Origin: Paenibacillus sp.
GTDB lineage: Bacteria; Bacteroidota; Bacteroidia; Bacteroidales; Muribaculaceae
Direction of reading: 5' to 3'
Length of the DNA: 42,672 bases
NCBI GenBank assembly: GCA_023663345.1
Contig: JAMPHR010000006.1
Span: forward strand, 1-42,672
Part shown: piece by piece, positions 24,823 to 35,700 of the stretch
Numbering within the stretch: position 1 is the first letter of the stretch
Layout: each line of letters starts with the position of its first letter
Translations under genes and position numbers: made by a program
Notes under the pieces: generated by a model
Seen by the model: the letters and a program-made list of their open reading frames with translations, nothing else
Told to the model about the DNA's origin: nothing
The model's database searches: none

Positions 24823-27360
24823 ATGCGCAGTGACCTCATATCCATCTTGTTGGCCTCGGTGGCCCTGTTGCCGGCCTCAATGGCTGTCCGGGCCCAGAAT
24901 CCGGTGATTCGTGATCAGTTCACAGCCGATCCCACAGCGAGGGTTTTCAACGGACGCGTGTACATGTACCCCTCCCATGATATCCCAAGCCCCATCCAGG
25001 AACTTAAGGAATGGTTCTGTATGGCCGACTATCATGTGTTCTCATCCGATAACCTCACCGACTGGACCGATCATGGCGTGATTGTCACGCAGAACGCTGT
25101 GCCCTGGGTGCGTCGTGATTCCTACTCGATGTGGGCGCCCGATTGTGTGGAGAAGAACGGCAACTATTACTTCTATTTCCCGTCGGCTCCCGATGGTGAG
25201 GAGCGTGGTTTCCGTGTCGGTGTGGCAGTGGGGCAGAAGCCCGAGGGACCGTTCCGTCCCATGCCGAGACCCATCGAGGGAATTATGGGTATAGATCCGT
25301 GTGTACTCATTGACGATGATGGCACGAGCTATATCTATTGGTCGGGCATGGGCATGAAAGGTGCCCGTCTGAGCGACGACATGTTGCGCCTTGCTTCCGA
25401 TCCGGTCAATATCGAGGGACTCCCCGAGGGGTTCAAGGAGGGCCCGTTTGTATTCAAGCGCGATGGGAAATATTATTTCACATTCCCGTGGGTTCAGGAC
25501 AAGACCGAGACACTGGCCTACGCTATGGGCGATTCTCCGCTCGGCCCGTTCACTTTCAAGGGGCTGATCATGGATCAGTCACCGACAGGTTGCTGGACCA
25601 ATCATCATTCCATTGTCGAATATGATGGTCAGTGGTATCTCTTCTACCACCACAATGATTATTCGCCTGATTTCGACAAGAACCGTTCGGTGCGCATCGA
25701 CACGTTGGCATTTAATCCCGATGGCACTATACGCAAGGTCATTCCCACCCTGCGTGGAGTAGGGGTGACCGATGCCCGCACCCGTATTCAGGTTGACCGT
25801 TACAGTGAACTCTCCCGTAATGGTGCCTCTGTCGATTACCTCGACCGTGGAAACACGTTTGAAGGATGGAAGACGATTCTTAAGAAGCGTGGGGCATGGG
25901 TGAGATATGACAGAGTGGATTTTGGTGATCGGCCTGTCACATGTGCCGTCGTGAGAACCCGTGCTCCCAAGGGTGGACGCATATCACTCTCCACTGCCGG
26001 AACTGCTGATCCTATCTGCTCCGTTGATCTGAAGCCCGATGGGCAATGGCGCGAGGTGTCAGTCCCTGTGAACGGCACATCCCCCTCAGGTATTCACGAC
26101 ATTGTGGTGAAACTCGTGTCCGGTAGCGGTGTCGAGATCGATTGGATCGGTTTTGATGCTTTGCCATGGACCTCCGGCGCTTTTCTTACCGGCCGTTACC
26201 GCAATCTTTTTGCCGAGGTCGGATATGATAAAGCTGAAATTGACGCGAAACTCGATTCGATATATGACAGTCTGTTTCATGGACCCGATAAGATATATTT
26301 CGAGGTCGGCGACAGCATGGCTTATATAAGTGATGTCAAAAACAATGATGTACGCACCGAAGGCATGTCCTATGGCATGATGGTGGCGGTTCAGCTCGAC
26401 AAGAAAGATGCCTTTGACCGCCTGTGGCGCTGGAGCCGTAAGCACATGCAGCATGATAGTGGCGACAACCGTGGATACTTCGCCTGGAGCTGTAGCACCG
26501 ATGGAAAGCGTAACGCCCACGGGTCGGCCTCCGACGGCGAGCTGTATTTCATCACCTCCCTTATATTCGCCTCCAATCGCTGGGGCAATGACACAGGCAT
26601 CGATTATTTAGCCGAGGCCCGTCATATAGTTGACTGCTCCATGATGAAAGTGGGGATGTCACATGCGGCTCCGCTCATCGACCTCGATCACAAGCTCATC
26701 ACATTCACCCCCGACAAGTGGGGCGGACGTTTCACAGATCCCTCCTATCATGTGCCTGCTTTTTACGAAGTGTGGGCGCGGTGGCTCGGCGATGGTCGCG
26801 CGCAATTCTGGCAGGAATGTGCCGCAAGGAGCCGTGAGTATCTCCATGCCTGTACTCACCCTGTTACCGGTCTTAATCCCGATTATAGCAATTATGACGG
26901 CTCCAAGCTCGGGTCGGGTCACGTGATTGGCGATGCTTTCAGGTTTGACTCCTGGCGTGTGCCCATGAATGTGGCTCTCGATTACTCATGGTCATGTGCC
27001 GATGCCGGGTGGCAGCGCGGGTATGCCGACCGTATTCAGGACTTCCTGTATTCCAAGGGGATCGACACCTTTGTGGATCAGTACAATGTCGATGGTTCCG
27101 ATGTGGATCAGGTGCTTGATGCCGGCGGATACCGCAAACTCCGACATTCCCTCGGCCTTGTGGCCACTTCTGCAGCCGTGTCGCTGGCCTCATCCGACAT
27201 GAAGAGCCGTGAGTTTGTCGACAGGTTGTGGAACGCGCGTCACGAGCCCTACGACGACGGATATTTCGATGCGTATTACGACGGTCTGCTCCGCCTCTTC
27301 GCCTTCATGCACCTGAGTGGCAACTACAGGATAATCCATCCGGCCGGATATAATGACTAA
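24823..27360 (+). CDS. Trimodular GH43-CBM6-GH8 glycoside hydrolase
   Basis: A protein of 845 residues from ATG 24823, which begins a signal peptide cleaved before Gln25; a longer in-frame start overlaps the upstream gene. GH43 (about 26-325) has base Asp36 (TADPT), Asp158 (GIDPC) and acid Glu206 (KEGPF). A CBM6-like beta-sandwich (about 326-447) ends VEIDWIGFDAL. GH8 (about 455-840) has Glu513 in TEGMSYGM as proton donor, Asp571 in SASDGELY, and Asp709 in FRFDSWRVPMN as base, the set known from reducing-end xylose-releasing exo-oligoxylanase (Rex). All six key residues are present. One chain would trim both non-reducing (GH43) and reducing (GH8) ends of xylo-oligosaccharides. The substrate is inferred. 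Confidence 0.92.
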   Translation: MRSDLISILLASVALLPASMAVRAQNPVIRDQFTADPTARVFNGRVYMYPSHDIPSPIQELKEWFCMADYHVFSSDNLTDWTDHGVIVTQNAVPWVRRDSYSMWAPDCVEKNGNYYFYFPSAPDGEERGFRVGVAVGQKPEGPFRPMPRPIEGIMGIDPCVLIDDDGTSYIYWSGMGMKGARLSDDMLRLASDPVNIEGLPEGFKEGPFVFKRDGKYYFTFPWVQDKTETLAYAMGDSPLGPFTFKGLIMDQSPTGCWTNHHSIVEYDGQWYLFYHHNDYSPDFDKNRSVRIDTLAFNPDGTIRKVIPTLRGVGVTDARTRIQVDRYSELSRNGASVDYLDRGNTFEGWKTILKKRGAWVRYDRVDFGDRPVTCAVVRTRAPKGGRISLSTAGTADPICSVDLKPDGQWREVSVPVNGTSPSGIHDIVVKLVSGSGVEIDWIGFDALPWTSGAFLTGRYRNLFAEVGYDKAEIDAKLDSIYDSLFHGPDKIYFEVGDSMAYISDVKNNDVRTEGMSYGMMVAVQLDKKDAFDRLWRWSRKHMQHDSGDNRGYFAWSCSTDGKRNAHGSASDGELYFITSLIFASNRWGNDTGIDYLAEARHIVDCSMMKVGMSHAAPLIDLDHKLITFTPDKWGGRFTDPSYHVPAFYEVWARWLGDGRAQFWQECAARSREYLHACTHPVTGLNPDYSNYDGSKLGSGHVIGDAFRFDSWRVPMNVALDYSWSCADAGWQRGYADRIQDFLYSKGIDTFVDQYNVDGSDVDQVLDAGGYRKLRHSLGLVATSAAVSLASSDMKSREFVDRLWNARHEPYDDGYFDAYYDGLLRLFAFMHLSGNYRIIHPAGYND

Positions 27361-27388
27361 TCAAAATTCATATTTTCAACTTTTACTC

Positions 27389-28420
27389 ATGAAAAAATCC
27401 GATTCAATATTCTTGGGCTTCATTCTTGTGTTAAGCGCGTGTGGTGGCAATACCTCACAGAAAGCAGGAGATGATGGCACGGCCACCACTGACACGCTTA
27501 ACACTTTTGTATTTAACGGCAACCCTATTGTCCGCGATAAGTTTACCGCCGATCCGGCTCCTATGGTCCACGACGGACGGCTCTATCTCTACGTTGGCCA
27601 TGACGAATATTATGCCGGCCAGGATACAGCCTCCGGTGGTAAGGAGTTCAATATCACAGAGTGGCTATGCTATTCCACCGATGATATGAAGACCTGGACC
27701 GATCATGGCTCCGTGTTGCGACCTACCGATTTCAAGTGGGCTGTGGGCGAGGCTTGGGCTTCCCAGGTCGTTGAGAAGGACGGCAAGTTCTACTATTACA
27801 CCACAGTGCAGGGTGGTGAGCCCTACGTGGGCAAGGCTGTGGGTGTGGCCGTGAGCGACAGCCCCACCGGTCCTTTTGTCGATGCTATCGGACGTCCGCT
27901 CGTGAGCGATGACATGACCGACAACGGCAAACGCGGATGGTGGAACGATATTGACCCCACCGTGCTCATCGACGGTGATGATGCTTGGCTCTGCTGGGGC
28001 AACGGCACATGCTTCATGGCCAAACTTAAGCCAAATATGATCGAACTCGACGGCGAGATCAAGACTATTGATCTTCCCGGATATGTCGAGGGCCCGTGGC
28101 TCCACAAGGCCGGTGACAAATATTATCTCACTTACGCTTCCTTCGGCAAGGGTGCCGAGACCATCTCTTATGCTACAGCCCCCTCTATGGAGGGTCCCTG
28201 GACCCCTCAGGGCGAGCTGACCGGCATGGCTGAAAACAGTTTCACTATACACCCGGGCATCATCGAGTTCAACGGCACGTGGTATCTGTTCTATCACAAT
28301 GCTGTGCTCGAGATCGACGGTCACAAGGGTGCTATTGGCCGTCGCTCGGTATGCGTGGATACACTCCGCTATACCCCCGAAGGTCTCATGATTCCGGTAC
28401 AACAGACATCTGGACTGTGA
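27389..28420 (+). CDS. GH43 lipoprotein (beta-xylosidase/arabinofuranosidase type)
   Basis: A protein of 343 residues from ATG 27389. The lipobox LSAC gives Cys18, and the following GGNTS lacks acidic residues, so outer-surface export is not obvious. The GH43 five-blade propeller has Asp55 (TADPA), Asp189 (DIDPT) and Glu234 (VEGPW). Sequence around these residues resembles the GH43 half of the upstream fusion, but no extra domain is attached. It should release xylose or arabinose from oligosaccharides. It is the last gene of the operon; the start 28 nt after the fusion gene and the terminator at 28522 define the 3' end. Confidence 0.9.
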   Translation: MKKSDSIFLGFILVLSACGGNTSQKAGDDGTATTDTLNTFVFNGNPIVRDKFTADPAPMVHDGRLYLYVGHDEYYAGQDTASGGKEFNITEWLCYSTDDMKTWTDHGSVLRPTDFKWAVGEAWASQVVEKDGKFYYYTTVQGGEPYVGKAVGVAVSDSPTGPFVDAIGRPLVSDDMTDNGKRGWWNDIDPTVLIDGDDAWLCWGNGTCFMAKLKPNMIELDGEIKTIDLPGYVEGPWLHKAGDKYYLTYASFGKGAETISYATAPSMEGPWTPQGELTGMAENSFTIHPGIIEFNGTWYLFYHNAVLEIDGHKGAIGRRSVCVDTLRYTPEGLMIPVQQTSGL

Positions 28421-28521
28421 AAAACACACACGTAAGTTACATGTTGAATACTTTTCTAAGGGGATTGTTTAGGTTTTAGATTTTTCTACGAGCGTCACGC
28501 CTAATGAACGTGATTTCAGAC

Positions 28522-28558
28522 ATCCGCCTTCCGGCAAGTGTTTTGTCAGAAGGCGGAT
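28522..28558. terminator. Bidirectional terminator between PUL halves
   Basis: A 10-bp perfect stem ATCCGCCTTC / GAAGGCGGAT (28522-28531 with 28549-28558) separates the convergent GH43 gene and hybrid regulator gene. Confidence 0.75.
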
Positions 28559-28601
28559 TAATTATGATACGTCTTGTTTTAACAACTTGTAAAACAGGTT
28601 A

Positions 28602-31600
28602 TTATTCTTTACGGCACTCCGATGGTGTCTTGCCGAAATATTTCTTGAACACCGTGCTGAAGTATCCCACTGTCGAGAATCCGCATCGGAATGCTATGTC
28701 GCCTATCGAGAGCGACGGATCCTCAAGGAGCCTGAGGGCGTGTTCCATCCTCACCTTCTTGATGAAATCGACTATTGAGAGTCCTGTCAAGGATTTTATC
28801 TTTTTGAACAGTAGCGATGTGCTCACGCCCATCTCCTTGGCAAACTCTTCTTTGCCAAATTCCGAATTATCAAGATGGTCGGTGATCACTTCTATGGCTT
28901 GTTTCACGAACTCATCATTCAGATGGTTGACAGGCTGCTGTGGCTCAGGTTCTTGATGGGTTGCATCGATAGTCCTTAACCCTACGAGGCGTCGGTTCTT
29001 GATGGTCGACGTAATACGGCCTGAAAGAGTTTTTATATCGAAAGGCTTGGTCAGATATTCATCAGCCCCTAAGCCTATGCCTTGCAGCTCGTCATTTTGT
29101 CCGGTGAGTGCGCTTAGGAGTATCACCGGTATGTGGGATGTCTCGAATGTTGATTTCACCCGTTGGCACAGCTCAAATCCGTTCATGTTGGGCATCATTA
29201 CGTCCGAGACTATAAGATCGGGTAGCTCTTTCAGCACTGCTTCCCAGGCTTTCTCACCGTCGGCTACAGCTGTCACTTTGAACTGTCCGCCCAAAGCATC
29301 GGTCATGAACTTCCTTAGGTCGTCGTTGTCCTCAACGATAAGTATGCGCATCTCATCCTCGCTCTCTCCGCTATGTTCGCCCGATATGGCGCTGTCATCG
29401 GCTGTTTCGCAAACAGTCGCAGTATCAGCGGTTTCGGCTATCGGCTCACGGTAGGGGATCGAGATCTCGAATGTCGAGCCTACGTTTTCCTCACTCTTGA
29501 GCTTGATTGTGCCCTCATGTATTTCCACAAGTTTCTTCACGAGCGCAAGCCCTATGCCCGAGCCGGTTATGTGGGAATTTATGGCATTTTCGCCACGGTA
29601 AAATTCCTTGAACAGCTTCTTGCGGTCCTTGCGCGGGATTCCTATTCCTTGATCGGCAACACTGAGGCTCCATGAGTCGGAGGTGGGTGTGAACGTTATA
29701 TTGATGGTTGACTCCGGCGAGGAATATTTTATCGCGTTGGAGATAAGATTGTCCACTATCTGTTCAAGCATCTCGGCATCGGCTATGGTTATGTAGCTGT
29801 CGGTGGGAGTGTTGAAATGTATTGTGATGGACTTGCGGTCGGAGTAGGCCGAGAACATCGCTATGCGTTGTCTCACCATCTCGGGTATATTCACCGGCGA
29901 GAAATTGGCCTGAGTCTTGTCGGTATCGATTTTCTGGAAATCCATCAGCTTGGTTGTCAGCGATGTCAGATGATCCACGTTGGCCGAGGCGAGTTTCAGA
30001 TACCCGTAGTCGGTCTCCGAGAGTCGTCCTGATTCGCGCAACTGTTCGATAGGGGCTTTTATCAGCGTCAGGGCTGTGCGCAGGTCATGGGCGGTGGACA
30101 CGAAGAACTGTAGCTTGCTCTCGGCATTGCGCCTGTTCAGACGGTTGACATACGTGCGGAATGAGGATATTATCGCTCCTGCAATTATGCACAGTATTAA
30201 GGTGTTGAACCACAACGTCTTCCAATAGGGTGGGGTGATCCGTATCTTTATTCCGCGCTGATCGGTGATAATGGGGTTGTGCATCCTGATTTTCAGGATG
30301 TAGTCACCCGGAGGCAGATTGGTATAATTTATGTCGGCCTGGTCGCTTGGTCCGTTCCAGGTGTCATCAAATCCTTCAAGCATGTATGAGAACAGTGCCG
30401 GATAGGAGCTTGTGCCGGTCGACAGTATATCAAACGTGATATTGTTATGGCGGTAATCGAGGGTGAGAGTCGTTATGCTGTCGAGAGGAATATCGGGGAA
30501 TAGATCGGGATTTTCCCTGATCGACTGGCCGGAAAGGAATATGTCGTTGAGGAATATATGTCCGTGGATATTGTTGCCGGTGTCGGCATCATCCGACACT
30601 ATCAATAGCCCCTTGGTGGTGCCCCATGCTGTGCGTCCGTCAGCAATGCTTACAGCCGCATCGGGCGTGAAGCTGCATCCGGGCACAGTGACCGGTTGCC
30701 TACATTCCGACACGGTTTTGTCGCGGGGATCGAAGCGGTAAAGTCCTTTGTTGGAGCTGAACCACAGTTTCCCCTCGTTGTACACCAGGCTGTTGATATA
30801 GTTTGACGGGAATCCTTTGGACGTTCCGAATGTCTCGGACTGTCCTGTGGCGAAGTCGTAGCTTACGATTCCGTTGCCCGAGGTGGCCATCCACACTGTA
30901 TCACCCACCACCTCCATGCCTCGGATTATCTTGTCGGATACAAGCACCCTTGTCTCCTTGGTGAGCTTGTTAAGCGAGAGAAGCCGGTTGGTGCTGATCA
31001 GCAGCAGGGTTGTGTCATTGAGGCTTGCCATTGATGTGACCGGTATGGACGGGTAGCTCTCGAATGTGTTGCGTTCCCGGTCATATTTCAGTATGTCGCC
31101 TATCATTCCGCCGAGCCATACGTCACCGTTCCGGTCAGGCACGATGCTGAAAACAAATCCTCTTTTCGACAATATGCCGTCGGTCATGGTGTGATGAGCC
31201 TTGATGTGCTTGCTTTCGGGATCGATCACGTATGCACCGTGGGAATATGTTCCCACCCATATATTTCCGTTTGAGTCTTTGCTCACCGATTGGATTATGA
31301 ATGACTCGTCACCACGGTTGTCGAAAAAATTGGTCCATTCATCCTTGGACTGGTCCCAGCAGCTCAATCCGCCGTTGGTTCCTATCCACAACTGTCCGAG
31401 ATTGTCCTTTTCTACAGTGTACACGTAATTGTTCACAAGCGAGTTAGGCGTGTCGGCCCTGTGGGCATACATTGTGGCCGCGATGGTGCCTATGTCGGCA
31501 ATCGACGCGCCTCCGGTGTAGGTACACACCCATATTCTGTCATTCTTGTCGTAGAGCATATCCTGGATGCCGTTGCCCGAGATGGAATACGGATTATCGG

Positions 31601-32447
31601 AATTTTCCCGATAGGTGTTCAGTATTCTCTTCCCGTCGCGTGACAACTCATAGATACCACGTCCGTCGATGCCACACCATATCATGGAGTCGCCGATGAT
31701 TTCTATATCGCGCACATACTGCCGTGGAAAACTGCTGTTTTCGGTACTTGTGAATTTCCGGGTGGCGAGATCCACGTAATACAGTCCGTCGGTCATTGTT
31801 CCCACCCATATCCTGTTCATTTTGGGATCGGGACGTAGCAGTATGGGAAATGTCTGTCCGACCTCACTGAGTTTCGATACCTTCATCGTGGAAGGGTCCA
31901 CTGTATATATACCACCGGTTCCGCCCGTTAGTATCTTGCCGTCATTGGTGATTACCATATCGCCGAGAGCACCTGCCACTCCCTCAACCCGTTCCGGTTC
32001 ATTATTTTTCAAGTGGAATAGTCCGCTGGACGATGCTATCCAAATGTTGCCTGCCCGGTCAAAATCTATTTGTGAAAGGTAGATATCCTGGGGATTGATC
32101 TTTTCAGTAAGGTTCATCAGTTTGTCAAACCGGTCGGTGATAGGATCGTACATGAATATTTCGCCCTGGTTAGTGAACGCAGCGATATGGTTGGCACTTT
32201 GGACAACCTCTACCGACACCACATTCATCGAGGTGTAGGGGAGTCGGTACATTTTGCTGCCGTTATCGGCGAGCCTCAGCACCCCTTCTTTGGAGGAAAT
32301 CCATATAAATCCGTTGTCATCCTTGCATATCGAGTTTGGCTCGGTTATGGTTATACCATATATATCCGAGGCATTGTAGAATCTCTTGGATGCGGCGGAA
32401 ATACATATTGGTAATAATAATGTGTATAGCAGAATTGCGAGTCTCAT
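28602..32447 (-). CDS. Hybrid two-component system regulator (HTCS)
   Basis: A protein of 1281 residues. A signal peptide (about 1-19) is followed by many Reg_prop propeller repeats (about 25-640, for example GLFHLKNNE, GGLSCWDQ, GLYRFDPRD) and a Y_Y_Y domain (about 660-735, TLTLDYRHNNITF…LPPGDYILKIRM). A membrane helix lies near 745-765. The HisKA domain has His787 in AHDLRTALT; the HATPase has DNLISNAIKY, DQGIGIP and GSGIGLALV. The receiver has Asp1082 (SDVMMP). The AraC domain ends at 1281. It senses a periplasmic oligosaccharide and activates SusCD-type genes. It is divergent from SusC; the likely sites are at 32605-32643. Confidence 0.97.
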   Translation of the reverse strand: MRLAILLYTLLLPICISAASKRFYNASDIYGITITEPNSICKDDNGFIWISSKEGVLRLADNGSKMYRLPYTSMNVVSVEVVQSANHIAAFTNQGEIFMYDPITDRFDKLMNLTEKINPQDIYLSQIDFDRAGNIWIASSSGLFHLKNNEPERVEGVAGALGDMVITNDGKILTGGTGGIYTVDPSTMKVSKLSEVGQTFPILLRPDPKMNRIWVGTMTDGLYYVDLATRKFTSTENSSFPRQYVRDIEIIGDSMIWCGIDGRGIYELSRDGKRILNTYRENSDNPYSISGNGIQDMLYDKNDRIWVCTYTGGASIADIGTIAATMYAHRADTPNSLVNNYVYTVEKDNLGQLWIGTNGGLSCWDQSKDEWTNFFDNRGDESFIIQSVSKDSNGNIWVGTYSHGAYVIDPESKHIKAHHTMTDGILSKRGFVFSIVPDRNGDVWLGGMIGDILKYDRERNTFESYPSIPVTSMASLNDTTLLLISTNRLLSLNKLTKETRVLVSDKIIRGMEVVGDTVWMATSGNGIVSYDFATGQSETFGTSKGFPSNYINSLVYNEGKLWFSSNKGLYRFDPRDKTVSECRQPVTVPGCSFTPDAAVSIADGRTAWGTTKGLLIVSDDADTGNNIHGHIFLNDIFLSGQSIRENPDLFPDIPLDSITTLTLDYRHNNITFDILSTGTSSYPALFSYMLEGFDDTWNGPSDQADINYTNLPPGDYILKIRMHNPIITDQRGIKIRITPPYWKTLWFNTLILCIIAGAIISSFRTYVNRLNRRNAESKLQFFVSTAHDLRTALTLIKAPIEQLRESGRLSETDYGYLKLASANVDHLTSLTTKLMDFQKIDTDKTQANFSPVNIPEMVRQRIAMFSAYSDRKSITIHFNTPTDSYITIADAEMLEQIVDNLISNAIKYSSPESTINITFTPTSDSWSLSVADQGIGIPRKDRKKLFKEFYRGENAINSHITGSGIGLALVKKLVEIHEGTIKLKSEENVGSTFEISIPYREPIAETADTATVCETADDSAISGEHSGESEDEMRILIVEDNDDLRKFMTDALGGQFKVTAVADGEKAWEAVLKELPDLIVSDVMMPNMNGFELCQRVKSTFETSHIPVILLSALTGQNDELQGIGLGADEYLTKPFDIKTLSGRITSTIKNRRLVGLRTIDATHQEPEPQQPVNHLNDEFVKQAIEVITDHLDNSEFGKEEFAKEMGVSTSLLFKKIKSLTGLSIVDFIKKVRMEHALRLLEDPSLSIGDIAFRCGFSTVGYFSTVFKKYFGKTPSECRKE

Positions 32448-32517
32448 GGCGAGTTACCGTAAAGGGATGGGGGATGTGTTTTTGAGAATGTGTTGTATGA
32501 TATCATGAAGTGTTAGG

Positions 32518-32525
32518 CAAATTTA
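32518..32525 (-). promoter_or_regulatory. -7 box (TAAATTTG) of the HTCS gene
   Basis: The minus-strand sequence matches TAnnTTTG followed by C. ATTG 20 nt upstream (32546-32549) is a -33-like element. The leader is about 65 nt. Confidence 0.6.
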
Positions 32526-32604
32526 CTCAAAAAAATCTTACACGACAATGGAAATAACGGCAATTTGCCCCGTGTAGACAATTTATAATAAAAATAAGAC
32601 ATGT

Positions 32605-32643
32605 TATCTAATTTTAAAGAATAAATATCTAAAAATAAATATT
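32605..32643 (+). promoter_or_regulatory. Direct repeat with 21-bp spacing, candidate HTCS operator
   Basis: TATCTAA at 32605-32611 and 32626-32632, with further matches (TAAA at repeat positions 11-14), start exactly 21 bp apart. They end about 20 bp before the SusC -7 box. The AT-rich background weakens the statistics. The overlapping AATAAATAT repeat (32620, 32634) is an alternative reading. Confidence 0.45.
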
Positions 32644-32661
32644 CGTTAAACGCCGTGGGAG

Positions 32662-32669
32662 TACATTTG
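32662..32669 (+). promoter_or_regulatory. -7 box (TACATTTG) of the SusC operon
   Basis: This matches TAnnTTTG followed by C and lies 33 nt before ATG 32703. TTCG at 32642-32645 is a poor -33, which fits an activator-dependent promoter. Confidence 0.65.
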
Positions 32670-32702
32670 CTACCGTAAACTAATCATAAATTTAATACCC
32701 AC

Positions 32703-35700
32703 ATGATTAAACATGTATTTATCGTCCTTTGCATGCTGATGGCATGTATCGGAGTCTCGGCACAGACCCACACAGTGACGGGTACAGTGACTGATACCAA
32801 TCATGAGCCGATGATTGGTGTAAGTGTAATGGAGAAAGGATCCACCAACGGTACCGCTACCGATGTGGACGGCAAGTTCTCAATCAAGGTCGGCCCCAAG
32901 GCTACACTCAAGGTGTCATATATAGGATATGTGACCAAGGAGATCGCCGTAGGCAATAAGACCCGGCTCGACATTGTACTGGAGGAGGACAATGTTCAGC
33001 TCGATGAAGTAGTGGTAGTGGGCTATGGCGTGCAGCGCAAGAGTGATGTCACCGGTGCCGTATCGTCAGTCTCAGCCGATGATATCAAGGGCCTCTCTAC
33101 CGTCGATGCCGGTGCCGCTCTCCAGGGCAAGGCCGCAGGTGTACAGATTCTGAACACCTCGGGCGCTCCCGGACAAGGCGCGAATATCCGTATCCGCGGT
33201 TATTCATCCAACTCGGGCAACCTCGGCCCGCTGTTGATCGTCGACGGATTGAAGGTCGACAACATCCAGTATCTCGACCCCTCGATGATTGAGTCGATGG
33301 AGGTACTCAAGGATGCCGCCTCTGCCGCCATCTACGGTGCCGAGGCCGGTAACGGTGTTATCCTCATCACCACTAAGAACGGTAACGTGAAGGACGGTCA
33401 GCCCAAGGTGATCTATTCATTCAAGGCCATCAACCAGCGTCTGGGCAAGACTCCCGAGATCTTCGGTGCCAAGGACTGGATCACCTATAAGGAACGTCAG
33501 GGCTATGAGATGGAGAACCGTTGCAAGACCTACGGTGTGAATTACGACAATCCTGCTGAGACCGACTGGATCAGCGAGGTATTTGAGCCCAGCTGGTCCA
33601 CCCAGCACTCGGTGATATTCCAGGACGGAAACGACAAGGGCAATTTCTTCACCTCCATAAATTATGTTGAAAACAACGGTATCGTCAAAGGTGACAAGGA
33701 TACCTATTCACGTCTCACCGCCCAGCTCAATGCCGAATACAAGCTCTACGACTGGATCAAGGTGGGTACCAACACCTCGATAGAGCGTTGGAAGACACGT
33801 ACAGTGCCCTATTCGAGCGCTTACGGTTCGATGCTCGCTCCCGCGCTTCTGCTCGACCCGCTCACCCCGGTGTACTGGAATGATCCCACTGAATTCACTA
33901 CCGATGTGATGAACGTGTTCCAGACCAGCCCAGACAAGATTCTCATGGCTCCCAACGGCAAGTACTATGCAACATCCAAATTCCAGAATGATGACAACGG
34001 TAACCCGTTGCTCCAGATCGACCGTCTCAATGCCAAGAACGGCGGTTTCACCGTGCGCGGTACCGGTTTTGTTGACCTCATGCCTTTCAAAGGTTTTGTG
34101 CTGACCTCGCGCTTCTCTTACCGCATAGCCCAAAGCAACAGCCACAATTATACCAAGCCTTATTTCATGAATTCCCAGGCCAAGACCGATAATTACGAGA
34201 TCTCGGCCAGCGCCAACAACCACTATTACTATCAGTGGGAAAACTTCGCCAACTACAACAAGAGCTTCGGCAAGCACATGGTATCGGCAATGGCCGGTAT
34301 GTCCTACACCCAGTATAAGTCGGACAATGTGTCGGCTTCGGCTGTGGGCGACAACGGCGAGCCCATACTCAAGGGTGAAGGCCCCAACTTCGAGTATCTC
34401 GACTATGTATTGGCTTCAGGTCCCACCAAGAGGATCGGCAATGTGGTGAATCTCTCCACAAGCCTCTCTTACTTCGGTCGCGTGATGTACGCCTACGACA
34501 ACCGTTACAACGTGCAGTTCAATTTCCGTGCCGATGCGTTCGATACATCCAAACTTCCTGCCGACAAGCGTTGGGGCAAGTTCCCCTCAGTGTCGGTAGG
34601 CTGGACCCCGAGCAACGAGGCATTCATGCGTGAGAATATCAATCCTCAGGTGCTTTCGCTCCTCAAGATCCGCGCCTCATGGGGCCGTAACGGTAACATC
34701 AACGTGCTCAACGGATATCCCTACGCTTCGCCCATCAGCTACAACAGCGCTTGGTATCAGTATGGCGACAATCCCACCCTCAACTACGGTTCATATCCCA
34801 CCCGTATGGCCAACCCCGATCTCCGCTGGGAGACTTCCGAGCAGGTTGACTTAGGTATCGACGCCCGCTTCTTCAACGGTCGATTGACATTTGGATTCGA
34901 TTACTTCAACAAGAATACCAAAGATCTTCTCGTGAGCATCCAGCCTGTGCCCGAGGTTTATGCCAACGGTGATGTGACTGTCAATGCCGGTAAGGTAAAC
35001 AACAAGGGTCTGGAATTTGAGCTCGGATGGCGCGACCGCATCGGTGAGGTCAGCTACAGCATCAATGGCAACATGTCAACCCTGCGCAACCGCGTGACTG
35101 CCCTTCATGAGAGCGTGCCCCGCCTCACCACTGCCACCGGTGGAGTTGACGGTACCAACAACAAGGTTCACAGCGCATTTGAGGTGGGACACTCCATCTG
35201 GTACTTCCGTGCGTTTGACTACGTAGGTGTAAATCAGGAGACAGGTGCTCCGCTCTTCCGCAAGCCCGACGGATCTATCGTGGGTTCTTCGGAGCTCTCC
35301 GATGAGGACATGACCGACATCGGCTCCTCGATCCCGACCCTTACCTATGGTCTTACCATCAATCTTGCCTGGAGAGGCATCGACTTCACAGTGTTTGGTA
35401 CAGGTGTTTCCGGCAACAAGATCTTCAACGTGCTATACCGTGCTGACTCGCCCATGCGTAATTCGCTCAAATACTTCATGGACAATGCCTGGACCGAGAA
35501 CAACCGCAATGCTTCGATGCCTGATGTAGCCCAGGTGGCTCAGGACCGCAACTTCTGGAGCTCAAGCGCCTCGATGTTCAGCGGAGCTTATTTCAAGATC
35601 AAGCAGATACAGCTCGGCTACACCCTCCCCAAGAAACTGACCCGCAAGGCCTACGTGAAGGATCTGCGTTTCTTCGTGTCGCTCGATGATTTCTTCACCT

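Noticed and set aside
27665-28429. 254-codon minus-strand frame
   Set aside because: Antisense to the GH43 lipoprotein and without any motif.
28602-32447. Kinase H-box AHDLRTALT lacking the usual TP considered as a defect
   Set aside because: The His, Asp, Arg and Thr are present and such variants occur in Bacteroidetes hybrid regulators.
32448-32702. Invertible promoter at SusC
   Set aside because: No flanking inverted repeats were found, and both divergent promoters look normally placed.
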